A DNA stretch of 64,000 nt, from NCBI GenBank assembly GCA_030867875.1, contig JAOWCC010001634.1, positions 51,556,021-51,620,020 of the forward strand, read 5' to 3'. A program made the position numbers and the translations under genes. This DNA comes from Actinernus sp. WN-2022. Lineage: Eukaryota > Cnidaria > Anthozoa > Actiniaria > Actinernidae. Every line of letters starts with the position of its first letter. Position 1 is the stretch's first letter. Under the pieces are notes generated by a model. The model searched no databases. It saw only the letters and a program-made list of their open reading frames with translations, and was not told where the DNA came from. Shown in pieces: positions 34,575 through 46,716 of the stretch.

Positions 34575-34890
34575 CGAGTAGGTATTCTTCAGTTCTTGTG
34601 CACCCTCAGGTGACTGACCAGTCCAATGCGAGAGGCGCACGGCCTTCCGCAAACGTGACATGCATAAGCAGTAGTGATCGGTAAAAGTGCCTTTTCACGC
34701 TCTTTTGCGCAGCAAGCGTTTCTGCTGGGCCTTGGTTCGCCTTTCCAGCTCAAAGTGGGACACACCCTCATGGACGACCTTTCGCCAACCGGACCTACTA
34801 CTAGCAACCACCTCCCAGTTGTCGACACTAATGCCACACGACTTTAGAGATGCTTTCATGTTTTCCTTAAAACGCTTCGGTGAATAATTG
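34575..34890 (-). pseudogene. LINE C-terminal zinc-finger remnant
   Basis: Reading leftward in one frame: MKASLKSCGISVDNWEVVAS, GWRKVVHEGVSHFELE; then after a frameshift a C2H2-like finger YACHVCGRPCASRIGLVSHL RVHKN near the end. This arrangement, a domain with a conserved W followed by one C2H2 finger, is seen at the end of some LINE polyproteins. It is flanked by TAACAATTATTCACCGAA at 34495 and its reverse complement at 34878-34895, so it may sit inside a TIR element. Confidence 0.55.
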
Positions 34891-34926
34891 TTAACTATTC
34901 ACCAACACTGAGGTGAATAATTGTTT

Positions 34927-35110
34927 TAGTATATACCACACTGCAGGTGAATAGCCAGCACCAAATAGTTATTTTATTTCTCTCAAATGGACGAAAACTG
35001 CCGCGAGGTGATCGCTCCTAAGCTCGGAGGTGAATATGAAATCATATTCACTGTTTGGGTAGCCAATCAGAGCGCGCGAAAAGTGATATTCACTGGTGTG
35101 GTATATACTA
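34927..35110. mobile_element. MITE with TAGTATATACCACAC ends
   Basis: TAGTATATACCACAC at 34927-34941 and the reverse complement at 35096-35110, with GGTGAATA/TATTCAC motifs repeated inward. 184 bp, palindromic layout. Target duplication unclear. Confidence 0.65.
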
Positions 35111-35581
35111 ACAATCATTATTGTGATTTGCGGTTTTCGCTTGATTGCTTTGGTAATTATGCACCAGTCAATGTAAACCCTGCCCCCCCCCCCTCCAACC
35201 CCGGGGATTAGGCGGGGATTAGGTATTTGTGTTTCTAACGAGAGCTAATGCCCTGCTATACGGGGCATTTAAGTTGTTCAAATACCCCGCCCTAAATGGT
35301 TGGATCATAGTTCAAAATGAAATGACGTGTATACCATAATTCCGTCAACTCATCTTTTTCTTTATGTTTTTCGTTTTGTTTTCCTAGTTATCGATGCTGT
35401 GGAGAAAACGAAACAGTCAAGTTGATAAACATTGAAATTATATTACATGTAAATTTATATATACATGCATGCAACAACAGTTCCAGATTTTAAATGGCCT
35501 CATTCTTGATGTGTAATATATACATGTGTATATACAAACAACAGCTGAGAGATAATTAGAAAAACAGTTCATATCGTTTAA
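35111..35581. other. No gene; C-run
   Basis: Contains a CCCTGCCCCCCCCC run and duplicated GGCGGGGATTAGG near 35180-35225. No exon seen. Confidence 0.35.
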
Positions 35582-36001
35582 AGGGCACCTCGGCTAAAAT
35601 ACAATGTTTGGGCTCAAATGTTCCTGATCAATATCCAAGTCTGTTGCTGTGTTTGTCACTTCTAAATTGTAGACTAGATGTCATATATGCCATTTTCCTG
35701 TCCATAAACTCATTTGAATTTCCTGCACGCAGCCATATTGGATCTTATGACGTCACAGTATTCCCTCTATTGTCAGAAAACAATATAGCTCGTTTGTTGT
35801 GTAACAATAGGGGCAAGACTGTGACGTCATAAAATCCAAGATGGCAGCCGGCGCAGGAAATTCAAATGAGTTTTATGGACATGGAAAATCGGCCCATAAA
35901 TGATATCTAGTGTACAATTTGGAAGTGACAAACATGGCAATAGACTTAGGCGTCCAAAAGGAACATTTGAGAACAAATATTGTTTTTCAGCCGAGGTTTC
36001 T
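35582..36001. mobile_element. 420-bp foldback MITE with TTAA target
   Basis: The two halves are imperfect reverse complements over about 180 bases each (AGGGCACCTCGGCT... and ...AGCCGAGGTTTCT). TTAA flanks at 35578-35581 and 36002-36005. TTAA targets suggest a piggyBac- or Kolobok-type origin. A related end (AAAGGGAACCTCAGCTGA) lies at about 29937. Frames through it are artefacts. Confidence 0.85.
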
Positions 36002-36224
36002 TTAATACACTGTATTGCTGGCTGTCTGAACAAACTCGGATTTAAAATGTCCAAAGTACAATACACCTTCACAACTTCCCACTGTTCGGATGACACTTTA
36101 AATAATGTAAAGTATGTTGCCTTCTTCTCAAAATTATTTACTAAAAACCTAAGATAACGAAGTTAAATAAAGGGTCCCTAAGAGCAACTCGCGGATGGTC
36201 AGTGAGCTATTTTGACATATACTA

Positions 36225-36445
36225 AAAATCACGTGACCAATGATGTCATTGTTACGTCATCGCCACTAAGTGAATCGTGGGGACCAATACCATACCTGTC
36301 AAAGTTTGAGCCGTCTGGCATTAGAAATGGGGGAGATATGTGCATGTACTTAAAATCATGTGACCAATGATGTCATCGTTACGTCATTACCACTAAGTGA
36401 TTGATAGGGACCCACTACCATGTCTGTCTAGGTTTGAGCCACCTG
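36225..36445. repeat. 127-bp direct duplication
   Basis: The block AAAATCACGTGACCAATGAT... at 36225 recurs at 36352 (AAAATCATGTGACCAATGAT), followed by matching TTACGTCAT, CCACTAAGTGA, GGGACC and TTTGAGCC blocks. Divergence about 15-20%. Confidence 0.85.
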
Positions 36446-36845
36446 CTAGTAAGCGAGTTAGCCATGAAAATCTCGTATCCCCAACATATTCCGAACATGG
36501 TATGAATTTTGCTAACGTACATCTTTGGAACTGAGGATACAGCAATTCCCTGTTCGGCTTTCATGGGACTGATTTTTGAATTCATCTGAACATTATAATA
36601 AAACAATTCATCTGAAGACTGAAATAACATAATCTAAATCTTAATTGCCTTATTTCTACCATCGTAAAGGATAAATAATGCAGCAGTCACGCAACACATT
36701 TCACAGTATAGTTCTGGGGGTCACGCAAGATTATTTTTCATGCCGCTAAAACAATTTTCATCATCTAAATGGTCAGCGACTTCCATGGCCAAACCCTGCC
36801 TAATCCCCCGCTCAAATCGCCACGATATTCTAAACAAGGCTAATT

Positions 36846-37045
36846 GTTGGATTATACTTTATTCAACTAAACACTAGGTAGCCAGGCCTTTACATGTGGC
36901 CAACACATGTTACTATACATGAATACACAAAACATCCCTTACCCTGGGTGTGAAGCAATGGTAGACCTTACTTGTGTTACTGAACAATAAAACTGTATCT
37001 ACTAACAAGTCCACCGGCACATACAATATAGGGCATTAAAAACAC
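36846..37045 (-). repeat. Gypsy 3' LTR
   Basis: On the minus strand it ends GTTGAATAAAGTATAATCCA ACA, with AATAAA near the end. The segment GGTAGCCAGGCCTTTACATG and surroundings (36859-36912) recur at 52294-52348 in the same orientation, supporting LTR identity. The start near 37045 is approximate. Confidence 0.7.
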
Positions 37046-37235
37046 AATTAGGTGTGTGCATGAAATGGGGAAGTTCCAGCTATAAATTGAGTTTGACTGG
37101 TGCCTTTACGACTCTTCCTGACCTAGTGGTAACCACTGTAGACGATAGTGGTGTCAATGATGAGTCAAATCGACCTGAAGTGGGGTACATCAGCCCAAGA
37201 TGGGGTTTCTACCTTGGGGGAATCTGGCAACTTCA

Positions 37236-38424
37236 CTATAGCTCTGCTAGTCCTACGGAACACCTGGGAGCTCCTTCAGCCTGTCCCTCAACCTTTCCGG
37301 TTGTCTGGTTATCCTTGATGAACACTGTGTCACCCGGATTCAAAGAAACTGGAGTGGAAACAGCATGACGCGAATCAAAATCAAACTTCATGTCTGCCTT
37401 ATACTCCTTCTCTTTACCCCTGAAAGGTAGTGCAAACATGGGCTTAAGCATGTTATTAACCTGCACTAACGTAGTTCTGATATTCCTACCCATACGAAGT
37501 TGAGCTGGGGTATATCCATTATAGGTGTTGACCTGTAAGCCATGAGGCCTAGATATGGATCCTCATTTTTCTGCAAGATAGCTTTAAGAGTCTGAACGGC
37601 CCTTTCAGCTGTCCCATTGGACTGAGGATACCTGTGGGACGAAGTTACATGATCAAAGCCATACCTTGTACTAAACTGCCTGAATTTCTCATTCACAAAA
37701 TTTGGTCCATTATCACTTCTGAAAACTTCTGGAATTCCATACCTAGCAAACATGGACTTGTAATGTGATACGAGGTCTGTAGCCTTGATATCCTTGCCCA
37801 GGTATGTCATCTCAATGTACCTACTATATAGTAGTCAACAAAAACAAGGTAAGAATTACCTCTGAAATATTTGATATCTGCACCCACAACCTGCCATGGG
37901 TATTCTGGGATACTGGAAGGCATCAATGGCTCAGGTTTGTCATGACTAAGCTTTAGACATTTACGGCAAGATTTGACAAGACCCTCAATTTCCTTAGACA
38001 GCCCTGGCCACCAAACACACTGTCTGGCCCTATCTCTGCACTTAACAATGCCTAAATGCCCCTCATGAATCCTTTCCAATACTTCCAATCTCAAACTACC
38101 AGGAATGTATATTCTATTACCTTTGAGAAGGAGGCCATTCTGTATGGAAAATTCACCTGCAAACTGGTGATAGGGAATCATAGAATCCTCAATTCCTTCC
38201 ACACGTTTAGGCCACCCACGCTGAGTGTGTTGTACCAGCTTGACACACAACATCTGCCAGCTGTGCCTTCCGAATTGTATCCATTCGGCACTCCGAGGCT
38301 GGAATATTATCAAGAAGTGCATTAACATAAATGTTACATTCATCTTGTAGAGACTGATCTTCAATATCTGCCAGAGGTGCACATGATAGTGTATCGGCAG
38401 TGTACAGTTCCTTTCCTGGAACAT
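37236..38424 (-). pseudogene. Gypsy integrase
   Basis: Reading leftward: the HHCC domain (RIHEGHLGIVKCRDRARQ ... CRKCLKL, about 38090-37940), core first Asp in VVGADIKYFRGN, second Asp in FRSDNGPNF (about 37720), Glu in SNGTAERAVQTLK, and the C-terminal region VFIKDNQTTG near 37330. It is spread over three frames (38424-37807, 37810-37466, 37493-37236), so it is disabled. Confidence 0.88.
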
Positions 38425-39863
38425 GCACTATAGAATACCGGAACCTCATCAACCTCATTCTGAATCTGGTTATACGTGGAGGTAGATCATCTAAAGCCTT
38501 CTTACCAAACAAAGAGACCAAAGGCTTAAGGTCGGTTTCTATGCAGAAATCTTTGCCTAAAAGAAAGTCTGAAAACCTTTCACATGCCCACGTGCTCGCT
38601 AAAGCCTCTTTTTCCACCTGTGCATACCTCCGTTCTGTATCTGACAGAGATCTACTAGCATACAATACTCAGGTCTATACCTCCCCTCCTCAGGATCCTT
38701 CTGCAGTAAAACTGCACCTAGACCGTACTAGCTTGCATCTGCAGTGACCTTGGTCACATGACCTGGGTGGTACATCTTCAGCACTGGTGGGTACCTGCTT
38801 TAGATCGTCAAAAGCCTTCTGTTGGGGATTTTCACAAATCCAGACATTCTTACTCAACAAAGCCCTAAGAGGATATGTTAGTGAAGAAATTTGGTCAGAA
38901 AACTTACCAAGCTGGTTAATTAACCATACCAAGAAATCACCTCAGTTCAGAAACGTTTGTGGGTGGAGTCATCTTTACCAATGCATGAATCTTACTTTCA
39001 TCTGGCCTAATGCCTTGAGCATCTAGACGGTGGCCCACAAATACCACTGACGGCTTGAGAAATTCGCATTTCTCTGCATTCAAGGTAAGACCAGCATCTT
39101 GCAATCTATGTAGTACTGGAAACAGCTTCTGATCATGAGTAGCTATATCTTCAGAATCTATCAACATATCGTCAATCTGACAGTTGACCTGTAGTCCAAC
39201 TAATATGCGATGCATTTGCTCCTGGAATACCTCTGGTCCACTTGAAATCACAAATGGCAACCTTCTGAAACAAAATCTACCGAAAGGAGTTAGAAATGTG
39301 GTTAGAAGCTGAGACTCCCTGGCTAACTTTATCTGATAAAAACCACTATTGGCATCCAGTTTGGTGAATACCTTAGCATTCTTCAGTTTGGCCAATGTTG
39401 CATCTACCGTAGGTAACTGACACCTAGGTCATATAACATGCTTGTTCCTAACATCTCCTGACTTCTTAGGAACCACTACAATTCCGCTGCACCAAGGTGA
39501 CACCTCGTTAGGATCCAAGCTACGAATCACCTGGTCATTCACCATTTTCTCCTTCGGCAGTAAAGGAATGGCTACCCTTCTGGGAGCACATACGGCAAAT
39601 GGTTGGGAATTTTCTTCGAGCGTAATCCTGTATTCAACACCCTTGACCTCCCCTACACCTGTAAAAAGCTTGGGAAACTCCTTCATAATACGTGTTTTGT
39701 ATGCATCACTACTCACGCTACCCGTGAAACTGATGATTTTTAAACCCTTAATAGCTGGCTTCCCCAGTAAAACTTTACCGTCACCCTCTGAAACATATAT
39801 TCGTTCGGTACATGTATGCTTTGCTGACTTAAGCTCACAGCTAAACACACCTAACAACTTCAA
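38207..39863 (-). pseudogene. Gypsy RT and RNase H
   Basis: Reading leftward: APRRVAIPLLPKEK (fingers), WCSGIVVVPKKSG, then a stop and a small deletion at about 39430. The palm follows, with FTKLDANSGFYQIKL (first Asp) and the QIDDMLIDSED box (usually YIDD) near 39160. After a frame change comes the connection, and RNase H at 38665-38340 (YASRSLSDTERRYAQVEKEA, ETDLKPLVSLFGKK). The RT is conserved enough to classify but not functional. Confidence 0.88.
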
Positions 39864-39866
39864 AAG

Positions 39867-40164
39867 TTAAGCATTTGCAGCTAACAAGATTTTGTCTGGC
39901 CGATCTAGATTAAAGTTTGGCTTGAACTTCCTGTATAAAGTTTCCGGAATGACAGTGACATCTGCACCCGTATCAACTTTGAACATGACCTTTAAACCCA
40001 AAATTTCAAGTTCAATCTGCCACTCCATTGAATCTAGATCTACCTGACCCTTATCGCTACTAATAGACCCTAGAAATTCAGTTTCTGTAAGATCTACATG
40101 TCTCTTAGACAAAGGACAATCTTTCTTAAAGTGACCAGTTTCTTTGCACTTGAAGCACTTGTAG
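39867..40164 (-). pseudogene. Gypsy zinc knuckle and aspartic protease
   Basis: Starts at the insertion boundary with CFKCKETGHFKKDC (CCHC knuckle), then CPLSKRHVDL, and the protease active site FKVDTGADVTVIP near 39985. A TAA at about 39865 separates it from the RT in the same frame. Confidence 0.85.
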
Positions 40165-41436
40165 CCTGAAGCTTACCCTGGTTCCAGAGGTGCTCAGGTA
40201 CGGATATACTGTAATGTGCCGCGATCGAAGAAGTTTTGATTCCCGAAGGAGTTTCGTTTTGCGAGAAGACCGTTGAGCACCTCTAGCCGCTCGAATAGTC
40301 AGCCTCAATCTCATGTTTACAAACCGGTTTCGGCTCACGGGTTAATTTGCATATGTCACTTCCACGTACGTATGATTCAAAACATAAACAGGTCATTGTC
40401 GACTCTCGACTTGCGAAGATAAAAGAAAATTCTCCTCGATTTACTTCGTCGACTTTGATGTTTGGATCTCCCAATGCAATGAGCATGCATTGATTCCTCG
40501 TTGTTCTAGCTCTGTTATGTGGGAGTCAATCAGGGCATTTAGAGGGCAAACCACCAGGGCCGGGTTGTTCAAAGCCCGATTAGTGCTAATCCAGGGTTAA
40601 TTTCCATGACAACCAACTGGCATGTACCAATCAAACGAAGAAGGATACGAAATTCATTCGCTCCGTGGCTAACAACTCCATTAAAAGATCTCATGCATAC
40701 AAGAGACAGACTAAAAAGAACAGCTATTATAACTAACGACGTAGCTAATTGGGATGCGTACAAACAATGCAAAAACCAATTAAACACTGCCATCAAACAA
40801 AGTAAAGTATCGTATTATGAGGCATACTTCCTAGAAAATCAAGGCAAAATGCGTGAGACTTGGAGAGGAATCAACACTATCCTCTCTAAGAAAAACAAAA
40901 CAACTGGGCAGCCTATGTCTGTTATGGGAGATAAATCCGAAGTTCTGAACCCAAAAGAAATAAGCAATGTTTATTACAACCATTTCGTAGAGGTCGGTCC
41001 CAAACTGGCGTCCGAAATTCCTAATTCTAATGTAAACTTTGAACAGTATATTGAACGAACAGATTCGGAGTTTGACCTTAAGGAATTTAACATCAACGAT
41101 ATTTATAATCTCATCCAAAAACTACCAACTAATAAGGCTAGTGGACTAGACGACATCCCGGCCAAACTTTTGAAACATTGCGCCTCAACCGTAGCAGAGC
41201 CTTCAACACATATCTTCAACTTATCTATCAGGCAAGGCATCCTACCGTCAGACTGGAAAAAAGCCAAAGTCTATCCCATACATAAAGAGGGACCCAAAGC
41301 CATCCCTAACAACTATAGACCCATTTCGGTTCTTTCAGTTGTCGTTAAGATTTTAGAAAGAGGCGTTTTAATCAGTTTTACACATACTTAGTTGAAAACA
41401 ATCTGTTAAATAAGTTCCAATCGGGCTTCAGACCAA

Positions 41437-43352
41437 TACAATACAATACAATACTTTATTTCACATTTCACAATGATTTTTTTTCAGTTACATTTTCTAT
41501 ATTTAGTTAGAATTTTTATTATTTTTATTATTATTATTACAAAAATATACTAAATATAGTAACACAGAAGGAAATGCCTAGAGTCTAAATAAACCGTGAG
41601 GTTATCGAGTTAGACACTAGACTGTTATGTTATATTTGAAATGTAGCACACACACATTAATCTCAATTTGAATAACAATAGAAAAGAAAAATTTTGATGT
41701 ACATACATACGTATATATACACACACAGCATGCTAATCATGCTATATCTAACACACTAATTAGTAAATACGAAGGAGAAAAGTTGAAGATTCAAAAAATT
41801 TTAGTAGAGAAAAATAGATGGAGGAAATTTAATAAAGAAATTCAATTAAGTTGATCGAAGCAATTAATTTTGCTTAAGGAACAGTTGTTGTTTATTTTTT
41901 TTGGCGAAACTGAGTTTATTGAGCTGTTTTAATTCATAGGGAAGTTGTTGCCATAAGTCAGTTGCCATGGCGGAAATAGTTTGTTTGCCAGCGTTTGTTC
42001 TATAGTGAGCCTTATAAAAATTATCTTTTGATGCAAATCGGGTATTATATGAATGTATATCTTTGGCATAACGAAAATAGTTATCAAAAATTCCTGGTAA
42101 TTGTTTTTTATGCCATTGATGAATAAATTTTAGGGCCTGAAGTTTGTATACATTGTCAACTGTCAAAATATCTAGCAAGTTTAGTAGTGGTAAAGCACTT
42201 TCAGTGTTTTTTCCATATAGAGTGGCAAAAAACAGGATTCTAACAAGATGATTTTGTTTGGTTTGGATTTTTTTCAAGTGGGATTTATAGGCACTGCCCC
42301 AGGCAGTGATCGCGTATGAGATGTATGGATAAATGAGGTTATAATAGAGTTGTTTTGTTTGCTGTAGAGAGATATAGTGTCTAAGTTTATAAAAAATGCC
42401 AATATTTCTTGATATACGCGAGCAGATAAATGAGATTTGATATTTCCAGGAAACAGTATCATCTATCATCACACCTAAGTATTTGATATGGTCTTTTTTC
42501 TCCAGGGAATAACTGGTGCCATCATTGTTATTTAGTTTTATATTAATAGGCGAGTTCAGTTTCTTTTTGGGAGATTTTATGATCATGAAGTTTGTTTTCT
42601 TAAGGTTGATTGAAAGTTTATTTAAGTCACACCATTCTTTTACTTTGATTAGTTCTTGGTTCATCATGGTTTCCAATTCAGAGCTGTTGCGGGAGGAGGC
42701 AAATAAATTTGTATCATCTGCAAATATTCTAAAAGACAGTTTGTCTGAGCAGTTTGAAATATCATTTATATATAATAAAAATAACAGGGGGCCTAACGAG
42801 CTACCCTGGGGAATTCCACAGACTACTGTCTGTTTAGTTGATTGAACGTTATCTAGGGATACATACTGTTGTCTATTGGTTAGATAGCTGGTGAACCATT
42901 GAAGGGGGATTCCCCTAATTCCATACTTTTTCAGTTTTTCTAACAAAATTGAATGGTTTACAGTATCAAAGGCTTTGGCAAAGTCTAGAAACACTCCACA
43001 AGTGAATAGGTTATTATCTATTGCATTTTTAAAATTGTCTGTGATTTCAGTAATCGCCTGTTCAGTGGATCTGCCTTTTCTAAACCCAAACTGGAATTCA
43101 CACAGGATTTCATATTTCTCTATATAACTAATAAGTTGTCTGTGTACAAGTTTTTCAAATAACTGTGTGAACACTGAGAGTGTGGAGATGGGTCGGTAAT
43201 TTGTTGGGTCTATAGTTTCTCAACCTTTATCAACAGGTGTCACTTTTGATATTTTTAATATATCAGGGACAATGCCCTCCAAGAGAGACTGGTTATAAAT
43301 CAGAGCCAAAGGTTCACTTAATTGATTAATTGCCAACATTAATTGCCAACCA
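41437..43352 (-). mobile_element. LINE (minus strand) inserted in the plus-strand LINE
   Basis: The tail is (ATTGT)n with AATAAA (41437-41462). Coding from about 43345 to 41864 is one frame interrupted by a single TGA near 43220: NQSLLEGIVPDILKISKVTP, NYRPIS, FQFGFRKGRSTEQA, VFLDFAKAFDTVNHS, CGIPQGSSLGPLLF, FADDTNLF (about 42720), IKYLGVMIDD and a C-terminus TDLWQQLPYEL. 5' truncated inside the RT fingers. One stop in about 490 codons makes it one of the youngest LINEs here. Confidence 0.92.
41864..43174 (-). pseudogene. RT of the inner LINE, 436 open codons
   Basis: This stretch keeps the three palm aspartates (DFAKAFD and FADD) and the GIPQGS loop. The methionine at 43174 is internal. The frame continues upstream past one TGA to about 43345. 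The endonuclease and most of the fingers are absent, so it cannot be an autonomous element protein. Confidence 0.88.
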
Positions 43353-44727
43353 TTACATTCCACAGTAACTGCCCTCTTGGACCTAACAAATGAATGGTTC
43401 TTAAATATTGATAATGGCCTTACAAATGCTATCATATTTTTGGATCTAAAAAAGGCCTTCGATACTATTGACCACTCTATCCTACTATCGAAAATGAAGC
43501 TCTACGGAGTAAAAACTAAAACCCTATCTTGGTTCTCGAACTACCTTACCGATCGTATCCAAAGGACACTAGTAAATGGCACTCTGTCTGACCCAAACAT
43601 AGTCAGTTGTGGAATTCCTCAAGGGGCTATTCTAGGTCCATTACTTTTTTTGCTTTATATTAACGACTTGCCAAATTGCGATTTAATGTCTAATGTCCGT
43701 ATGTATGCAGACGACACCAACTTTACTTTTGCCTCTAGCAATCAGGAGGAGTTTCTCTCTGCTATGAATAATGATCTAATTAGTGTGCAAGAATGGCTTA
43801 TCGCCATTTAGTAGTCTAAATACTACTAAAACTAAATGCATGTTTCTTGGAACGCGCGCCAAACTTGCCCCAATACCTGATGATCCGAACGTAAGCACAA
43901 ATGGCAGTCAAATCAATAGAGTTAAATCTTATAAATGTCTCGGTGTTCACGTCGATGAGTTTCTTACATGGGAGACTCATATTGACAACATTTCTAAAAA
44001 TTTCATTGTGATTATTGTAGCACTGTCTGGGGAAGTCTGGGTAAAGGCCTTTCTCAGAAACTTCAAAAACTTCAAAACAGAGCTACTAGAATCATTACAG
44101 GCTCTAATTATGACGTTAGATCAAAAGACATCTTAGCCATGCTTAATTGGAAAGACTTAGAAGGTCTTAGAAGAACGACGCCACTGCCAATTGGGAAGCG
44201 TTATGTACAAAACCATGAATAACCAAGTTCCGCCATATCTAACTGATTTATTTACCAAAACAAACACAATTCATCAGCATAGTTTGCGCCGTTCTCAGAA
44301 TAGTCTCTTCATTACAAGACCCAACACCGAAGCCCTAAAAAAGAGTTTATCATACAGAGGGGCATCTCTATGGAACAGTCTACCTAAAGTAGCACAAGAG
44401 TCTACAAGTATTAAACAGTTTTCTAAATACTTGTAGCCTCTTTTTTAATTCTACCGCATCATTTTTTAGTATTTAAGAAGCGAACATATTTAAATAGAAT
44501 ATTCTTATTTTTTATTACCTAATTATTATTAATCTTGTCAATATTATTATTGTTATCATTAACTTAGAACTAAACACACGGCTCTCTGGAAGAGCATCTT
44601 TGTAATTTTCATGATGAATGAGACTCCGTGTATAAATAAAGAGTATGTATGTATGTATGTTCTGTGCAGAGTTAATCCAGGATTAACACTAATCGGGCTT
44701 TGAACAACCCGGCCCAGTACAATTACT

Positions 44728-44972
44728 GAGGGTCTGAATGGGGGGGGATTACATGTCAGTTCTCAGTTTAAATTTTGGCCATTTGTCAGTTGTCAGTTAG
44801 CCCTAGTTAATCATTACTAGAGAAAATGTACAATGTTTGACCACAAAAACCAAATTTGTCAGTTGTCAGTTATTTTTCGGTTGTCAGTTGTCAGTAAAAA
44901 AATCGTCATTTGTCAGTTGGCAGTTACTTTTAAGGCCGTTTGTCAGTAATCAGTTAACCCATTCAGACCCTC
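44728..44972. mobile_element. 245-bp MITE with TTGTCAGT repeats
   Basis: Ends GAGGGTCTGAATGGG and CCCATTCAGACCCTC. ATTACT flanks at 44722-44727 and 44973-44978. The interior is largely TGTCAGTTGTCAGTT-type repeats, about ten half-units. Confidence 0.85.
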
Positions 44973-45864
44973 ATTACTCGTTTTGGATAATCGAACGTGA
45001 AGGAAGAAACAAATACCAGCCGGGTAAGTTTGAAAATCAGCGATTTTCCTTAGCCAGTGGGCCGTATTGAGAAGCCATCACGCCGCTTCAAGAACATGAA
45101 CAAATATCTTTGAATTTCGAGGCTAATTCAAATTAGCCAGTAACAAAACGAGCAGGGAACTGGGACCGAGTTTATCAGAATTACTCTTATTCTAACACAA
45201 AGTTAATCACATGATAGAGCATGTTCAAATTAGCATGTGTGCCAAGTTTGACGTGATTCAAGTGAATCCTGTCTGAATTATAAGCAATTGGAATTTATTT
45301 GTCCCTCCAAAATTTTACAATGAATGTATGGTTTGGAGGGACAACGTTAAAAAATAAGAGAGTTTGTATGGGAAAATAGACATATTTGATGCCTTCTAGC
45401 ATCATCAATATTGAGCCAAAGTTCACCAAACTTTCCAGACTCGCTAAGTTTGATCTGTTCTTTTGGAAAATAATGCTCACTTTGACTAGTTATTAATTGA
45501 ATTAGTTTTACTGACTCGGTTCCAGTCCCCCGCTCGTTTTGTTACCGGCTAATTGTACAGCACTATGAAATATTAACGTGTATAATCTGTCAAGACTCGT
45601 GAACCGGTTTGTAACACGATCTCAAGATGGAGCCAATCAAAATGTTCGTTAGAATGCCTCAGTTTCCATGGCCACGACTCAATCAACCAATCGGGGACGA
45701 GGTACAGATTCTGTACCGGAAGAATCGAAAATCTCTACTCAGAAGGCCAGAGGCTCGGTCGCTTTGCGACTCGTGCTGAAATCAAGCCTGCGGCTCGATT
45801 TCAGCTGGTCTCGCTTCGCTCGCCCGACGATTTCGAGCCTCTGGTATCCAGGGTACCTGAAGCT

Positions 45865-46224
45865 GGACTTGGTTTCTTAGCAATCTGTGATTTACCTTTA
45901 CCATTAGACTGTTCATTAAATGACTTGTTGGATTTGTAGAATTGCTCCTGGGACTTCCTCTTCTCAAACTTGTTACCCTTGCTGGGACCTCTACTGACGT
46001 AGTCCACACTGCTAGCGACCTCCTCTTGTTGTAAGGCTGCTGATTGTTTCTTGACTAAGTTCGAGGTGCGAACCCTGTCCAACGCCTTCTTGAGTGTCAG
46101 TTCAGAGTCCATCTGAAGCTTTTGAGACATGTATGCTCAGATCTCTGATACCGACTACTATGCGATCTATCAGTATTTCTTCCTTCACCTCGTCGTAATT
46201 GCAGTTTTCAACGAGCCTCATGTA
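45865..46224 (-). pseudogene. Gypsy gag, middle/C-terminal part
   Basis: Reads RLVENCNYDEVKEEILIDRI VVGIRD at 46215-46150. After a one-base shift it reads SQKLQMDSELTLKKALDRVR, then a Lys/Ser-rich region up to the insertion at 45855. This precedes the zinc knuckle at 40164 in the intact element. Confidence 0.8.
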
Positions 46225-46385
46225 TACAATCAAATCAATCAAGCTTTTATTTATACTCGTACATTTACAAAGAAGAATACAGAAACTAACAAAATATAGG
46301 AAAAGAAAATAATCTGTTACTAATGGTACTTAAGACTTAGATAGAGTAAACGCTGCTTAGATTAACCATGAGGGCTATTCGAGCT
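46225..46385 (-). mobile_element. LINE 3'-end fragment in gypsy gag
   Basis: CAATCAAATCAATCAAGCTT TTATTTATACTCG is the tail plus reversed AATAAA arrangement. About 160 bp with no coding, interrupting gag between FITDLYAT and RLVENC. Confidence 0.7.
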
Positions 46386-46645
46386 AAGTAGCGTACAAAT
46401 CCGTGATGAACGTATCCACGTTCTCATCCGGGTTCTGACGTCTTCTGTTAAATTTGGCGCGCTCGAAGATGAAACTTCGCTTTACCACGAAATAATCGTT
46501 CAACTTCTCCGTTACAACTGAGTATTCCTTCTCTTTTTCCAGTTTTAGACTCGTCAGAACATCTTCAATACCTCCAACACAATATATTAATGTGTTGAAT
46601 TTTCGTTCGGGAACATGTCTGATGAGTTTATCTTTCGAAACATCA
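46386..46645 (-). pseudogene. Gypsy gag, N-terminal/middle part
   Basis: Reads leftward: YCVGGIEDVLTSLKLEKEKE YSVV, VVKRSFIFERAKFNRRRQNP, DENVDTFITDLYA, the retrotransposon-gag core fold. The beginning lies at 51798-51685, separated by the plus-strand LINE. Confidence 0.8.
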
Positions 46646-46716
46646 AGTATTCTTGGCCCTACGATGTCAAACGTATTTCATCGCTGGATCTTTAACTGGA
46701 ACGAAATGGCTGAAAT

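Larger units (their letters stand above)
40603..44668 (+). mobile_element. LINE (plus strand), split by another LINE
   Basis: First part 40603-41436: linker NSFAPWLTTPLKDLMHTRDR, then RT ASGLDDIPAKLLKHC, SDWKKAKVYPIHKEG, NYRPISVLS, up to NKFQSGFRP. Second part from about 43353: STVTALLDLTNEW, FLDLKKAFDTIDHS, GIPQGAILGPLLF, MYADDTNF (about 43705), YKCLGVHV and the C-terminus RGASLWNSLPKVAQE to 44436. The 3' end has AATAAAGAGTATG then (TATG)n. Stops occur at 43809-43811 and 44134, and a frameshift at about 41385. The endonuclease is missing (5' truncated). Confidence 0.9.
40557..44715. mobile_element. Small palindromic MITE split by a LINE
   Basis: GGGCCGGGTTGTTCAAAGCC continuing to about 40602 is mirrored at 44670-44715 with three differences. 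If the ends are GGCC..., CAG flanks both sides (40555-40557, 44715-44717), a possible 3-bp TSD. Without the inserted LINE the element is only about 100 bp. Confidence 0.85.
40174..45855. mobile_element. 5.7-kb TIR element with 9-bp TSD, holding nested elements
   Basis: The ends TACCCTGGTTCCAGAGG and CCTCTGGTATCCAGGGTA are inverted. The gypsy sequence CCTGAAGCT is duplicated at 40165-40173 and 45856-45864. Removing the element rejoins the gag/zinc-knuckle coding of the host gypsy. Its own sequence is about 1.3 kb (40174-40556, 44716-44727, 44973-45855) after subtracting inner elements. It has no transposase. The 9-bp TSD suggests a MULE-type origin. A relative lies at 27407 beside a RecQ-like fragment. 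Confidence 0.9.

Noticed and set aside
35157..36830. A larger element with ends near 35160 and 36810 (shared AACCCTGCC and GGCGGGGATTAG-like pieces)
   Set aside because: The inverted match is short and C-rich, with no target duplication.
40606..43811. Single intact reverse transcriptase gene
   Set aside because: The plus-strand RT pieces are separated by a minus-strand LINE and contain a frameshift and stops.
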